DNA of 7,861 nucleotides from Micropepsaceae bacterium (GTDB lineage: Bacteria; Pseudomonadota; Alphaproteobacteria; Micropepsales; Micropepsaceae): assembly GCA_025450355.1 (NCBI GenBank), contig JANWHR010000099.1, positions 1 to 7,861 of the forward strand. Reading direction: 5' to 3'. Every line of letters starts with the position of its first letter. Position 1 is the stretch's first letter. The notes under the pieces were generated by a model, which did no database searches, was not told the origin of the DNA, and saw only the letters and a list, made by a program, of their open reading frames with translations. The position numbers and the translations under genes are program-made. Positions 1 to 6,943 of the stretch are shown in pieces.

Positions 1-534
1 GATCATGTGGTTATAAGGCGACCGAATAACCCTGATCGCTTCCTGGGCAGGGCCCCGCCAATCCGGGCCGGCCAGCAAATAGCTGCCGGGCGCGCCACCA
101 TTGATCCTGGTCCCGAGATAAGCGAAGTTATTTGTGTAAGGATCGATGAAAGCTATTGAAAAATAGCGGTCACCAAAATCGGGAACATCCAACCGGACAG
201 GGCCCGCGGAAAGATCAATAATTGCACTCGAGTACAGGGTATCGTTGTTGGGTGTGGTGGCCGTTCGTTCGGTTGCATCGGCAAGCTGCCGGTGATGTCC
301 GAACTTGTTAACCGGTACGCGTTTCGGATTGGCAGTATCATAGCTGAACAAATAACTGAGCCGTGCCTCCTCAAAGAGGGGAAAACCATATTCATACGCT
401 GCCGCAACGAGCGCCCCCTGGTCCTGTGCGGCGTTTCCAACAGACGGCGAGCCGAAGCCGAAAGGCAAACTCGCCAACAGGAATAGGATGGTTACAAAGC
501 CAATCGTACCGGATGGCCAAAACTGCAATCTCAC
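1..534 (-). CDS. DUF1254-family secreted protein, N-terminal part (runs off left edge)
   Basis: Translating the minus strand from GTG at 534-532 gives 178 codons without a stop to the window edge. The first 35 or so residues look like a signal peptide: a short n-region with one Arg, then a hydrophobic run (about residues 11-28, GFVTILFLLASLPFGFG) and a possible cleavage near GNAAQ. The mature part has the hallmarks of the DUF1254 domain: AYEYGFPLF (46-54), NNDTLYSSA (96-104), DLSAGPVRLDVPD (107-119), GDRYFSIAFID (121-131), YTNNFAYLGTR (133-143) and AGPDW (155-159). Full-length relatives usually add a C-terminal DUF1214 domain and reach about 450-500 residues, so most of this one is missing. 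The start overlaps the receptor stop as GTGA, with GAGG about 8 bases upstream as a ribosome site inside the receptor gene, so translation is probably coupled. The biochemical function of DUF1254 proteins is not established. Family assignment is firm; the role is unknown. Confidence 0.87.
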   Translation of the reverse strand, partial: MRLQFWPSGTIGFVTILFLLASLPFGFGSPSVGNAAQDQGALVAAAYEYGFPLFEEARLSYLFSYDTANPKRVPVNKFGHHRQLADATERTATTPNNDTLYSSAIIDLSAGPVRLDVPDFGDRYFSIAFIDPYTNNFAYLGTRINGGAPGSYLLAGPDWRGPAQEAIRVIRSPYNHMI

Positions 535-2939
535 AGCTTCACCCTCAGCGAGGCGCCATACGTGCGTGGATCGCCAATGATAGCACTAAGCGCCCCGGAA
601 TTGAACACGATCGGAACCTGCGAGATTTTGTACTCCGTGTTCAATACGTTGCGTGCCCAAAATTCCAGGTCCCAGCGCCCGTCGCCCGCGCGGAATCCGA
701 TCCGGACATTGGCGATATCGTAGCCGGATACTCGCGAGTAGGCTGATAGACTCACCTGGCTGAAATAGCTTGACCGGTAACTGTCGTCACCCCCCACATA
801 GCCCACGATTTGGCCCAATCCCGGAAATTCGAGTCTGCGTGAATATTCGGCCCCCAGTGAAATCGCCCATTTCGAAACCGCCGCCAACGGACGTCCGGAC
901 AAATCAACGGTTATGTTGGTATTGAGCTTGCCCGCGGTTACCGTATAGGCCTCGAACGGTGCCGGGGCTTCCGGATAAGATTCGTAAACTGCATCGGTAT
1001 ATGCCGTGGAAAGGGTGCCCCTGAGGCCGCCCACCGGTTCGCCTGAAATATCGGCTTCAATGCCGCGTGAGCGCACGCCGGGGATATTCGAAAGATAACT
1101 GCCGAAATGCGTCGCATCAAAAACGGTCGTCTGGTAATTCGAATCTTCGATCCAGAACGCATCACCATTCAAAGTCAGGCGGGCATCCGCCGATGCATAT
1201 TTAAAACCAATCTCGTAATCATCGACAGCTTCCGGCGCCACAATCTTCGGAACGGAGACGGCAAGATTCGCAAGGTTCAGCCCCGCGGATTTCTCTTCAT
1301 GCGACCAGGTCACAAATCCCATCAGGGAATCCGTGACGTGGTAAGCCAGCGTGGCCAATCCACCCAGCAGGTCGTTGGCGGTCCTTATGCTGTAGGCATT
1401 CGCGGCGCCAAATTGAGACCGGATCGCATTTGCGGTTGCCTGGTCCTGCGTGGTCAGGCCCGTCAGCGACGCGCCGTTCGCCTGCTGATCATATCCGCCC
1501 GTCTTGTACTCGTAGGTAAAGCGCAGCCCGCCGATGACATCTGTTCGCGGGAAAATGTGCCAGATGGCCTGCCCATAGGCCGCATAGGAATTAACCCGTG
1601 GATTGCTTTTCGCGGTGATTGTGTAGCCGTCAAGGGTGGCCACCGCCGTGGGCGCGGCGGATCCCAATATCCAGAGCGGAGCATCCTGGCCGTATTGCAA
1701 AGTGCCGGCGCCGTCATCCTGTTCCCAGAGGTAAAAAACGCCCGTGTTGACAACGACAGGGCGATCCCGCGGTGAGGCCAGGCGAAATTCCTGCGTGACC
1801 TCCCGCTCGTTGTCACTCATTCTCGATTGGGTGAGAACCGACAAGGGAGTGAGGTCATCGTCATTGCCGGGGCGCCACGTCCACGTCCGTAGCGCACTGA
1901 TCGACGTCACCGTATAACCGCTGGAATACCAGTTCATTTCGGTGGACAGTCCAGCCTGCTCCATCTTCGAAGAGACAGGCGAATTGGTGTCGGTCAGACG
2001 GGCGTACGGGTTGGCCGGCAGTGGGGTGTATCCGGCCGCGAGAGACCTCTGGTAGAAATTGCGTGGTACGGGTTGGCCGTTTGCGAGGGTTGTGACAACT
2101 CCTGAAATTTCCCGTACCGGCGCGGCGGCGCTGTAACTCTCAAAATCGGCAATGGTCCTGACGGAAAAATACGGCGATTCACGATAAACAAGCTGTCCCC
2201 GGACACTGAAATTGCCATAATCGTCCTGAAGTTGTCCTGTCGTTATATTCGTAAAATAGCCATTGTGATGTGAATAAAGGGTTGAAAGCCGAAACGCGAT
2301 TGAACCGTCATCTGTTATGGGCCCTGATATTGATGCCGAATCCCTCTCATATCCATACGTCCCAAAACTGACAGAACCCCTGGCCTCAAACACCTCGCCT
2401 GGTAAAGCGGTGTTGATGTTAACGGCGCCGGCCACCGCGTTCTTGCCATACAAGGTGCCTTGTGGACCACGAAGCTCCTCAATTGAACTGAGGTCCGGAA
2501 TGTCAAAAAGCGATTCTGCCGGGCGAGCGTACAGGACCCCATCGACATAGACGCCGACGCCCGGTTCAATGCCATCATTTGTTATGCCGACATTGGCGCC
2601 GAGGCCCCGTATCATGATCGCCGTGTTGCGGGGATTGAACGAGAGGACCTGCAGGCTGGGAATGAACTGCGTCAATCCGGAGAGATTGTTCACATCGTCC
2701 TGATCGAGATCATAACCGCTGACGGTTGTGAGCGGGATCGGCACATCTTGCGCTTTCTCGGTTTGCCGGCGCGCAGTGACGTACACGACCTCACCGTCCG
2801 GGTTCTGAATGGGCTGATTTTGAGCGGGCGGCTCCGGCTGCTGTTCAGGGGGCCCATTTTCCGCCCAGGCGGCAGATCCCGCCAGCGCCAGGAGGGCCGC
2901 CCCCGCCACAGGCGCTACCCAATAATGCTGATCCGGCAA
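531..2939 (-). CDS. TonB-dependent outer-membrane receptor
   Basis: An 802-residue protein expected to form a 22-stranded outer-membrane barrel that imports a ligand using TonB/ExbBD energy. Residues 1-26 resemble a signal peptide (hydrophobic VAGAALLALAGSAAWA, then a cut before EN), though its n-region lacks Lys/Arg. A Pro/Gln-rich linker precedes a TonB-box-like EVVYVTARR (50-58). The plug spans about 60-180 and includes MIRGLG, GVYVDGVLY and RGPQGTLYGKN (157-167). The rest is barrel, with WARNVLNTEY near the end and the C-terminal GDPRTYGASLRVKL, ending in Leu rather than the usual Phe. Length is normal for the family. The only start codon in the upstream open frame is TTG at 2939, with a weak GGGAG about 11 bases before it; the frame is closed by a TAG near 3014. 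Another frame from GTG at 2976 gives a better-charged leader, so the N-terminus is doubtful. The ligand cannot be read from the sequence: the style matches the large 'iron complex receptor' group, many of which import organic substrates. Confidence 0.93.
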   Translation of the reverse strand: MPDQHYWVAPVAGAALLALAGSAAWAENGPPEQQPEPPAQNQPIQNPDGEVVYVTARRQTEKAQDVPIPLTTVSGYDLDQDDVNNLSGLTQFIPSLQVLSFNPRNTAIMIRGLGANVGITNDGIEPGVGVYVDGVLYARPAESLFDIPDLSSIEELRGPQGTLYGKNAVAGAVNINTALPGEVFEARGSVSFGTYGYERDSASISGPITDDGSIAFRLSTLYSHHNGYFTNITTGQLQDDYGNFSVRGQLVYRESPYFSVRTIADFESYSAAAPVREISGVVTTLANGQPVPRNFYQRSLAAGYTPLPANPYARLTDTNSPVSSKMEQAGLSTEMNWYSSGYTVTSISALRTWTWRPGNDDDLTPLSVLTQSRMSDNEREVTQEFRLASPRDRPVVVNTGVFYLWEQDDGAGTLQYGQDAPLWILGSAAPTAVATLDGYTITAKSNPRVNSYAAYGQAIWHIFPRTDVIGGLRFTYEYKTGGYDQQANGASLTGLTTQDQATANAIRSQFGAANAYSIRTANDLLGGLATLAYHVTDSLMGFVTWSHEEKSAGLNLANLAVSVPKIVAPEAVDDYEIGFKYASADARLTLNGDAFWIEDSNYQTTVFDATHFGSYLSNIPGVRSRGIEADISGEPVGGLRGTLSTAYTDAVYESYPEAPAPFEAYTVTAGKLNTNITVDLSGRPLAAVSKWAISLGAEYSRRLEFPGLGQIVGYVGGDDSYRSSYFSQVSLSAYSRVSGYDIANVRIGFRAGDGRWDLEFWARNVLNTEYKISQVPIVFNSGALSAIIGDPRTYGASLRVKL

Positions 2940-3149
2940 TGCAGAACCCGCTCCCGACCCGGTTGGAGTTGCGCACTTAAATCCCGCTACTCTGACGGGT
3001 GGCCGTGCGCTCTACGGACAATGAATTACGAGGAAGAAATGCGGGACCAAGCTTTACACGAATCCTGTCGCGCCGCAGACGAAATTTTCCGTTCGGCCAC
3101 AACAGCTATCGGCCCGCATGAACAAAGGGTGCCGGCGGCACCCAACCCG
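2940..3149 (-). promoter_or_regulatory. 210-bp gap upstream of the receptor, no clear promoter
   Basis: This stretch separates the sulfotransferase stop from the TTG start of the receptor, both on the minus strand. I found no convincing -35/-10 pair and no intrinsic terminator. The gap is long enough to hold a separate receptor promoter, so co-transcription of the sulfotransferase with the receptor is uncertain. The part next to the receptor (to about 3011) is open in the receptor frame but offers no start codon better than TTG. Confidence 0.3.
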
Positions 3150-4226
3150 CTATCCACCCGCCCGTGGGGAGTGGCTGTATCCGTATCTTGCGAAAATATC
3201 CGACCATTCTGTGGCGATTCGCTGTCTCCAAAATGAATCGGGTCTGATGCCATCTGGCCGATAGCCGCTTCTTTTTGTTACTTCGGCTACAACGTTCTGG
3301 CGCGCCTGTCCGAACGGCGGCAGCTCAACTGCGCGATAAAGGCTTTCGATTGCCGCGACAGGATTTCGCACGAGAGCCTCAAATTGAATGAACACAACGC
3401 GTTTCGCCGGCAGGCCGCGCAGCCCCGCGTGGAGCTTGGCTTCAAATCGCTTCCGCTCCGTCAAAATTATGGACCTCACCTCATCGTCCGGAAGTGTTGG
3501 TCCGAGCCCGTACCGTCCGGTCAGCGCGCGATACGTTCGCAACATGGACTCGAACACTTCATAGGGGTTTCGGACGATGACGATGAACCGCGCGTCCGGC
3601 AGAAGCCCGCGTAAGGAAGCGACGCGGTATGAATGAGCTGGTGATTTCAGGATTAAAGGCTTGCCGCCGCTGACCAGTGAGACTCCCCGATAAAATTGGT
3701 GGAAGCGCAACCGCCAGTACCGTGCCTCTCCGGGCGAGAGGTCGTTTGGGTCCGCCAGAGAAAATGCTTCCCCAAATTTTTGGGGCGCCAGCATGCCTTC
3801 ATACGGTGAACGCGCACCAAGGCACAGCAGAGCGAACTCGTCCTCCTGCGGTGAACCGAGACCGATCAGCATGCGATCCTGTACCCGCCGGATTTGGCCC
3901 GTGATCCGTTTGAGAACCCCGGCCTGAGTCAATATGAAATGATGCGGATTGAGGCAGGCATAGGTTGTCGGGTAACCGAAGCGGTTGTCCGCGCACAACA
4001 ATTCATGGAGCAATGTCGTGCCGGAGCGCCAAAATCCCAAAACGACAACGGCGCCTGTGGTCGAAATCTTTTTTCGCTGTGCTCCATACAGAAGTGTTTG
4101 TGCGCAATTCGCGCCGGAATAAAGTGTTCCGTACACGTACTGCTGCCAGGGATGCGGCCCAGGCAATTGCCCGGAATGCCGGAGTTGACGCCAGGCTTTT
4201 GCGGTCAGGTTCAGGTAATTCGCCAC
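3150..4226 (-). CDS. Sulfotransferase family protein (PAPS-dependent type)
   Basis: Predicted cytoplasmic enzyme transferring a sulfuryl group from PAPS to an alcohol, phenol or amine acceptor; 358 residues from the chosen start. The 5'-phosphosulfate loop is GFWRSGTTLLHELL (from residue 64), followed by FGYPTTYACLNPHHF. The family block PQEDEFALL lies at about 126-134, LKSPAH at about 193-198, and the 3'-phosphate-binding segment RFIVIVRNPYEVFES at about 213-227. These blocks, in this order, match the bacterial Sulfotransfer_3-type proteins of about 350-400 residues. The open frame extends to GTG at 4463, but the extra 79 residues look unlike the family. GTG 4226 (start of VANYLNLTAKAW) gives the expected spacing to the P-loop although its ribosome site is weak; GTG 4280 is an alternative. 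There is no ATG before the conserved core. Acceptor substrate unknown. The gene lies upstream of the receptor and DUF1254 genes on the same strand. Confidence 0.88.
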   Translation of the reverse strand: MANYLNLTAKAWRQLRHSGQLPGPHPWQQYVYGTLYSGANCAQTLLYGAQRKKISTTGAVVVLGFWRSGTTLLHELLCADNRFGYPTTYACLNPHHFILTQAGVLKRITGQIRRVQDRMLIGLGSPQEDEFALLCLGARSPYEGMLAPQKFGEAFSLADPNDLSPGEARYWRLRFHQFYRGVSLVSGGKPLILKSPAHSYRVASLRGLLPDARFIVIVRNPYEVFESMLRTYRALTGRYGLGPTLPDDEVRSIILTERKRFEAKLHAGLRGLPAKRVVFIQFEALVRNPVAAIESLYRAVELPPFGQARQNVVAEVTKRSGYRPDGIRPDSFWRQRIATEWSDIFARYGYSHSPRAGG

Positions 4227-4659
4227 TCTGGTACCCGGATTTTGTTGCAGGCGTTCGCTTTTGACACGCGACGGCCTCACGCGGGCAGACAGGCGCGCGA
4301 ACGCCTTTCGATTGTTTGCCTGTGCGGTTGATTGCGGTGTCGCTATTTGACACCACCGCGCCGCAAATGCAAAAAAGCGACCGGGCAGGGGGACTACCCG
4401 ATCGCCTGTGCGGCAGCGACGGAATCCGGCAGCCCGCTTGAATGCGGTCTGTGGACTCGGCACTGGCCCGGGCCTTCATTTTTTCAACCTACCGGTATGT
4501 TCCGGTTTTTGTCCCGGTGCGAAACGAAGCGTGCCAAAGCCGCGAAGCAGGGTCTGCATTCCGCGGCGGAAAGGGGTGTTCCACCAAAGGAACAGCTGTT
4601 TCGGACGATCACTGTTTTTGCAGCTACAGGTTGTGATTCGCGAGGAGTGTCCCCGCATA
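4227..4659. other. 433-bp stretch without a supported gene
   Basis: This lies between the start of the sulfotransferase and the stop of the solute-binding protein. Open frames occur on both strands but have no recognisable domains, and their compositions (rich in Arg, Cys and Ser) look like shadow frames. The sulfotransferase frame itself stays open to 4463, so part of this stretch could be an N-terminal extension. An imperfect palindrome, ACCGG-6-CCGGT, sits at 4491-4506. A small hairpin (4640-4656, one G-U pair on the minus RNA) lies 3 bases after the binding-protein stop but has no U-tract, so it is at best a weak terminator. The sulfotransferase promoter must lie here if that gene has its own; I cannot point to it. 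Confidence 0.5.
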
Positions 4660-5640
4660 TTAACCGGTCAGAAAATTCTTCCAGCGGTCGAAAAACAACC
4701 GCTGCCGCGCGACCAAAGTTGCGGTTTCTGCCGGTGTTTTTGAGGTCATCACGAGATCATTATCTTTGGCCCAGTTCTGCACTCGCGGATCGGCGAGCGC
4801 TTTGGCCAGCGCTGCGGAAACAATTGATTGAATTCCCGCGGGTGTTCCAGGCGGCGCGCCGACCACGCGCTCGATGGTGATTTGATCGAGATCCGGTTGG
4901 CCAAGCGCCGTCGCGTCGGGAATTCCGGGAAAGCTGCTTTTGCGCTCGAAACTGGCGAGCAGCCTGATTGTTTTTGCCCGGACGAAGCGGGTTGCGGTCG
5001 GAATTCCGGCGATCACCGCGTCGGAATCGCCACGCACCGCAGCGACCACATAATCCGCCGATCCCTTGTAGCCGGTGATCAGTTGCGTTCTCAGACCAAG
5101 CAGGCGCGTGCCGATCAGAGTGGCGGCGTAGGCCGTGCCTTCCGGGCCGGTTGCGGAAAACTTGACCGGACGCCGTCTGGAGAGTGCCTTCAGATCGTCG
5201 AATGTTTTCAGCGGTGAATTGGCGGCAACCGCGATCGCATAATGCTCGCCTTCGCCAACGGCGCCGATCCAGGCAAATTTGGCGAGATCATAGGCACTCC
5301 CGCCCTGCTGCTGTTGCAGGATGAAAGCGCCGGGAATGTTGAATATTCCAATGGTATAACCATCCGGCCGCGCGCGAAAAAGCTCCGCCGTTCCTTTTGA
5401 CCCGCCACCCCCTGCCACGTTGAGCGGAACGATGTTCACCCGGTGCGGCAGATAGTTTTCCATAACCGGCGCGATGACGCGGACATAAACGTCGAACCCG
5501 CCGCCGGGGGCGTAGGGAATCATGAACTGGATATTGCGTGCCGGAAAGGGGCCGTCCTCGGCGAAGGCGGTGCGCCCCCTCAACACCGCCGGGCCCGCGA
5601 TGCCGGCCAGCAGCAGATCGCGGCGCGTCCATCGGGACAT
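4660..5640 (-). CDS. Tripartite tricarboxylate transporter (Bug/TctC) family solute-binding protein
   Basis: Periplasmic binding protein of 326 residues, the usual length for the Bug/TctC family, which bind carboxylates, aromatic acids and similar small molecules for TctAB permeases or for signalling. The N-terminus MSRWTRRDLLLAGIAG carries a Tat-like twin-arginine motif (TRRDLLL, residues 5-11), a hydrophobic stretch and a likely cleavage after AFA (25-27). Family motifs follow: IPYAPGGGFD (41-50), NVAGGGGSKGTAE (74-86), PDGYT (92-96), FSATGPEGT, and a C-terminal TPAETATLVARQRLFFDRW close to the normal family end. ATG 5640 is chosen because AGGAGG lies 7 bases upstream; the frame could extend to 5736 but that part overlaps the divergent promoter region. 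No TctA or TctB gene is present in the window, so this is an orphan binding protein here. It is divergent from the bicupin gene, suggesting a shared regulator or substrate (inference). Confidence 0.93.
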   Translation of the reverse strand: MSRWTRRDLLLAGIAGPAVLRGRTAFAEDGPFPARNIQFMIPYAPGGGFDVYVRVIAPVMENYLPHRVNIVPLNVAGGGGSKGTAELFRARPDGYTIGIFNIPGAFILQQQQGGSAYDLAKFAWIGAVGEGEHYAIAVAANSPLKTFDDLKALSRRRPVKFSATGPEGTAYAATLIGTRLLGLRTQLITGYKGSADYVVAAVRGDSDAVIAGIPTATRFVRAKTIRLLASFERKSSFPGIPDATALGQPDLDQITIERVVGAPPGTPAGIQSIVSAALAKALADPRVQNWAKDNDLVMTSKTPAETATLVARQRLFFDRWKNFLTG

Positions 5641-5647
5641 TGCTCCA

Positions 5648-5653
5648 CCTCCT
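5648..5653 (-). promoter_or_regulatory. Strong Shine-Dalgarno site of the solute-binding protein
   Basis: The minus strand reads AGGAGG followed by TGGAGCA and then ATG, a near-perfect ribosome-binding site with 7-base spacing. It fixes the start of the binding protein at 5640 rather than at codons further upstream. Confidence 0.88.
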
Positions 5654-5734
5654 AGGGGATTGCCGGAATCCAAAGGACGGTGACATATACCAGAACCGGG
5701 ACCGTTCCTCACGCCGACATCGAAGGGCCAGACC
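5654..5734. promoter_or_regulatory. Divergent promoter region with imperfect palindrome
   Basis: The 94-bp gap between two divergently transcribed genes should hold both promoters. On the minus strand TATATG (5684-5689), preceded by TGG as an extended -10, sits 17 bases after a poor -35 (GTGAGG). Between them lies an imperfect inverted repeat, GAACCGG-GA-CCGTTC (5693-5707), in a position where a bound regulator could block or activate transcription. On the plus strand GAAGGG lies 8 bases before the cupin ATG as a ribosome site; no clear plus-strand promoter was recognised. The elements are read by eye and are candidates only. Confidence 0.4.
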
Positions 5735-6943
5735 ATGCATGATGTGACTTCCGACCACTGGCACGAGCCTCAAGGCCTGAAGAACGCCGGCTATGGCGCG
5801 TGGAAACGCCCCAACACACCGTACGACAGCTTTATGGAGAGCGAGGGCGTTCCGGTCTATCGCGGCATCGGCGTGCGCCGGGTACAGGACCTGCCGCTGC
5901 AACCATGGGCACGGATGGGGGGCCGCGGCAGCTTCGTCCAGCTTTACGGCACGGAAGGGAAATGGGGCTGTTATGTGGTTGAGGTGCCCGGCGCTGGGGC
6001 GCTGAGGCCCGAGCGCCACATGTATGAAGAAATCATGGTGGTGGTGGAGGGGCGCGGCACCACCGAAATCTGGGTTGACGGACAGGCGAAGCCTCACAGT
6101 TTCGAATGGCAGGCCGGTTCGATGTTTTCGGTACCGCTGAACACCTGGCATCGCATCGTCAATGCCGCGTCCAGCCCGGCTCTGATCCTGGTCGCAACCA
6201 GCGCGCCAAATGTCATGAACCTGTTTCGGGACATCGCCTGGATCTTCGACTGCCCGGCGAAATTTCCGGCGCGGTTTGACGGCAGCGCCGATTTTTTCAA
6301 GCCGAAGGACGACATTGCACCTGATCCGCTGCGCGGACTGGCGATGCGGAAATCGAACCTCATTCCGGACATCGTCAATGGACAGCTTTATCGCGATAAC
6401 CGCCGTTCGCCGGGTTATCTGCGCGTTGAACCCGCAATGGCCAACAATGTGTTCTATGGTTTTGTGGGCGAACATGAGACCGGGCGCTATTCGAAAGCGC
6501 ACGCCCACCTCTCATCAGCCGTTCTCGTCTGCCTGAAAGGCAGGGGTTACACCTATACCTGGCCGCGTGCGATCGGGATGACGCCCTGGAAGGACGGCAA
6601 GGCCGGTCAGGTCTTCCGCCAGGATTACGAGCAGGTTGGAATGGTCACGGCCGCGCCTTACGGCGGCGACTGGTTTCACGCCCATTTCGGTATCGGCAAG
6701 GAACCGTTGCGTCTGATCGGCTGGTACGGCCCCAACAACCACCGCAAAGATCGGGCCGGTGTGCCCGGCGAGAAAGACACCGATGAGGGTGCAATCGACG
6801 TGACGGAAGGCGGCACAGCCATCCCGTACTGGCTGGAGGACCCCTTCCTGCGCAAGGAATATGAGGAGACCCTGGCGAAGACGGGCGTGAAATCCCGGAT
6901 GGAACCATCGCTCTATGTCCCGCCGCTGAAGCAGTCCGCCTGA
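5735..6943 (+). CDS. Two-domain cupin (bicupin) protein of unknown substrate
   Basis: A 402-residue soluble protein with two cupin barrels and no signal peptide. Cupin 1 is about 65-160: motif 1 is ERHMYEEIMVVVEGRG (93-108), with His95 and Glu98/99 but lacking the second His of the usual HxH; motif 2 is GSMFSVPLNTWHRIVN (128-143), with His139. Cupin 2 is about 238-335: YSKAHAHLSSAVLVCLKGRG (252-271) has His256 and His258, and GMVTAAPYGGDWFHAHF (302-318) adds His315 and His317. Either barrel could bind Fe or Mn, and the second has the fuller set of ligands. The fold resembles ring-cleavage dioxygenases of the gentisate type, but the sequence matches a separate group of bicupins whose reaction I cannot name. 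ATG 5735 is chosen because GAAGGG lies 8 bases upstream and because the conserved segment WKRPNTPYDSFMESEG (23-38) begins soon after. Divergent from a periplasmic binding-protein gene, it may act on the compound that protein binds (inference). Confidence 0.87.
   Translation: MHDVTSDHWHEPQGLKNAGYGAWKRPNTPYDSFMESEGVPVYRGIGVRRVQDLPLQPWARMGGRGSFVQLYGTEGKWGCYVVEVPGAGALRPERHMYEEIMVVVEGRGTTEIWVDGQAKPHSFEWQAGSMFSVPLNTWHRIVNAASSPALILVATSAPNVMNLFRDIAWIFDCPAKFPARFDGSADFFKPKDDIAPDPLRGLAMRKSNLIPDIVNGQLYRDNRRSPGYLRVEPAMANNVFYGFVGEHETGRYSKAHAHLSSAVLVCLKGRGYTYTWPRAIGMTPWKDGKAGQVFRQDYEQVGMVTAAPYGGDWFHAHFGIGKEPLRLIGWYGPNNHRKDRAGVPGEKDTDEGAIDVTEGGTAIPYWLEDPFLRKEYEETLAKTGVKSRMEPSLYVPPLKQSA

Noticed and set aside
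153..440. A 95-codon minus-strand frame near the left edge
   Set aside because: The overlapping frame from GTG 534 matches DUF1254 throughout, so this one is a shadow.
1107..1775. A 222-codon plus-strand frame inside the receptor gene
   Set aside because: It is a shadow of the receptor barrel; the receptor frame matches its family from end to end.
4003..4479. A minus-strand frame with ATG at 4479 upstream of and overlapping the sulfotransferase
   Set aside because: It has an ATG but only a poor ribosome site, a composition rich in Arg and Ser, no family motif, and overlaps the conserved sulfotransferase start in another frame.
4491..4511. ACCGG-6-CCGGT followed by a short T-run as a plus-strand terminator
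   Set aside because: The stem is only 5 bp and no plus-strand gene precedes it; kept only as a note in the intergenic entry.
4550..4575. A TGGCAC sequence on the minus strand (in the 4500s) resembling half of a sigma-54 promoter
   Set aside because: The matching -12 element (TTGC at the proper spacing) is absent.
5288..6508. A 406-codon open frame on the minus strand across the cupin and binding-protein genes
   Set aside because: It is antisense to the well-supported cupin and overlaps the binding-protein gene in another frame; composition is rich in His, Arg and Pro with no family motifs. Long antisense frames are common in GC-rich genes.
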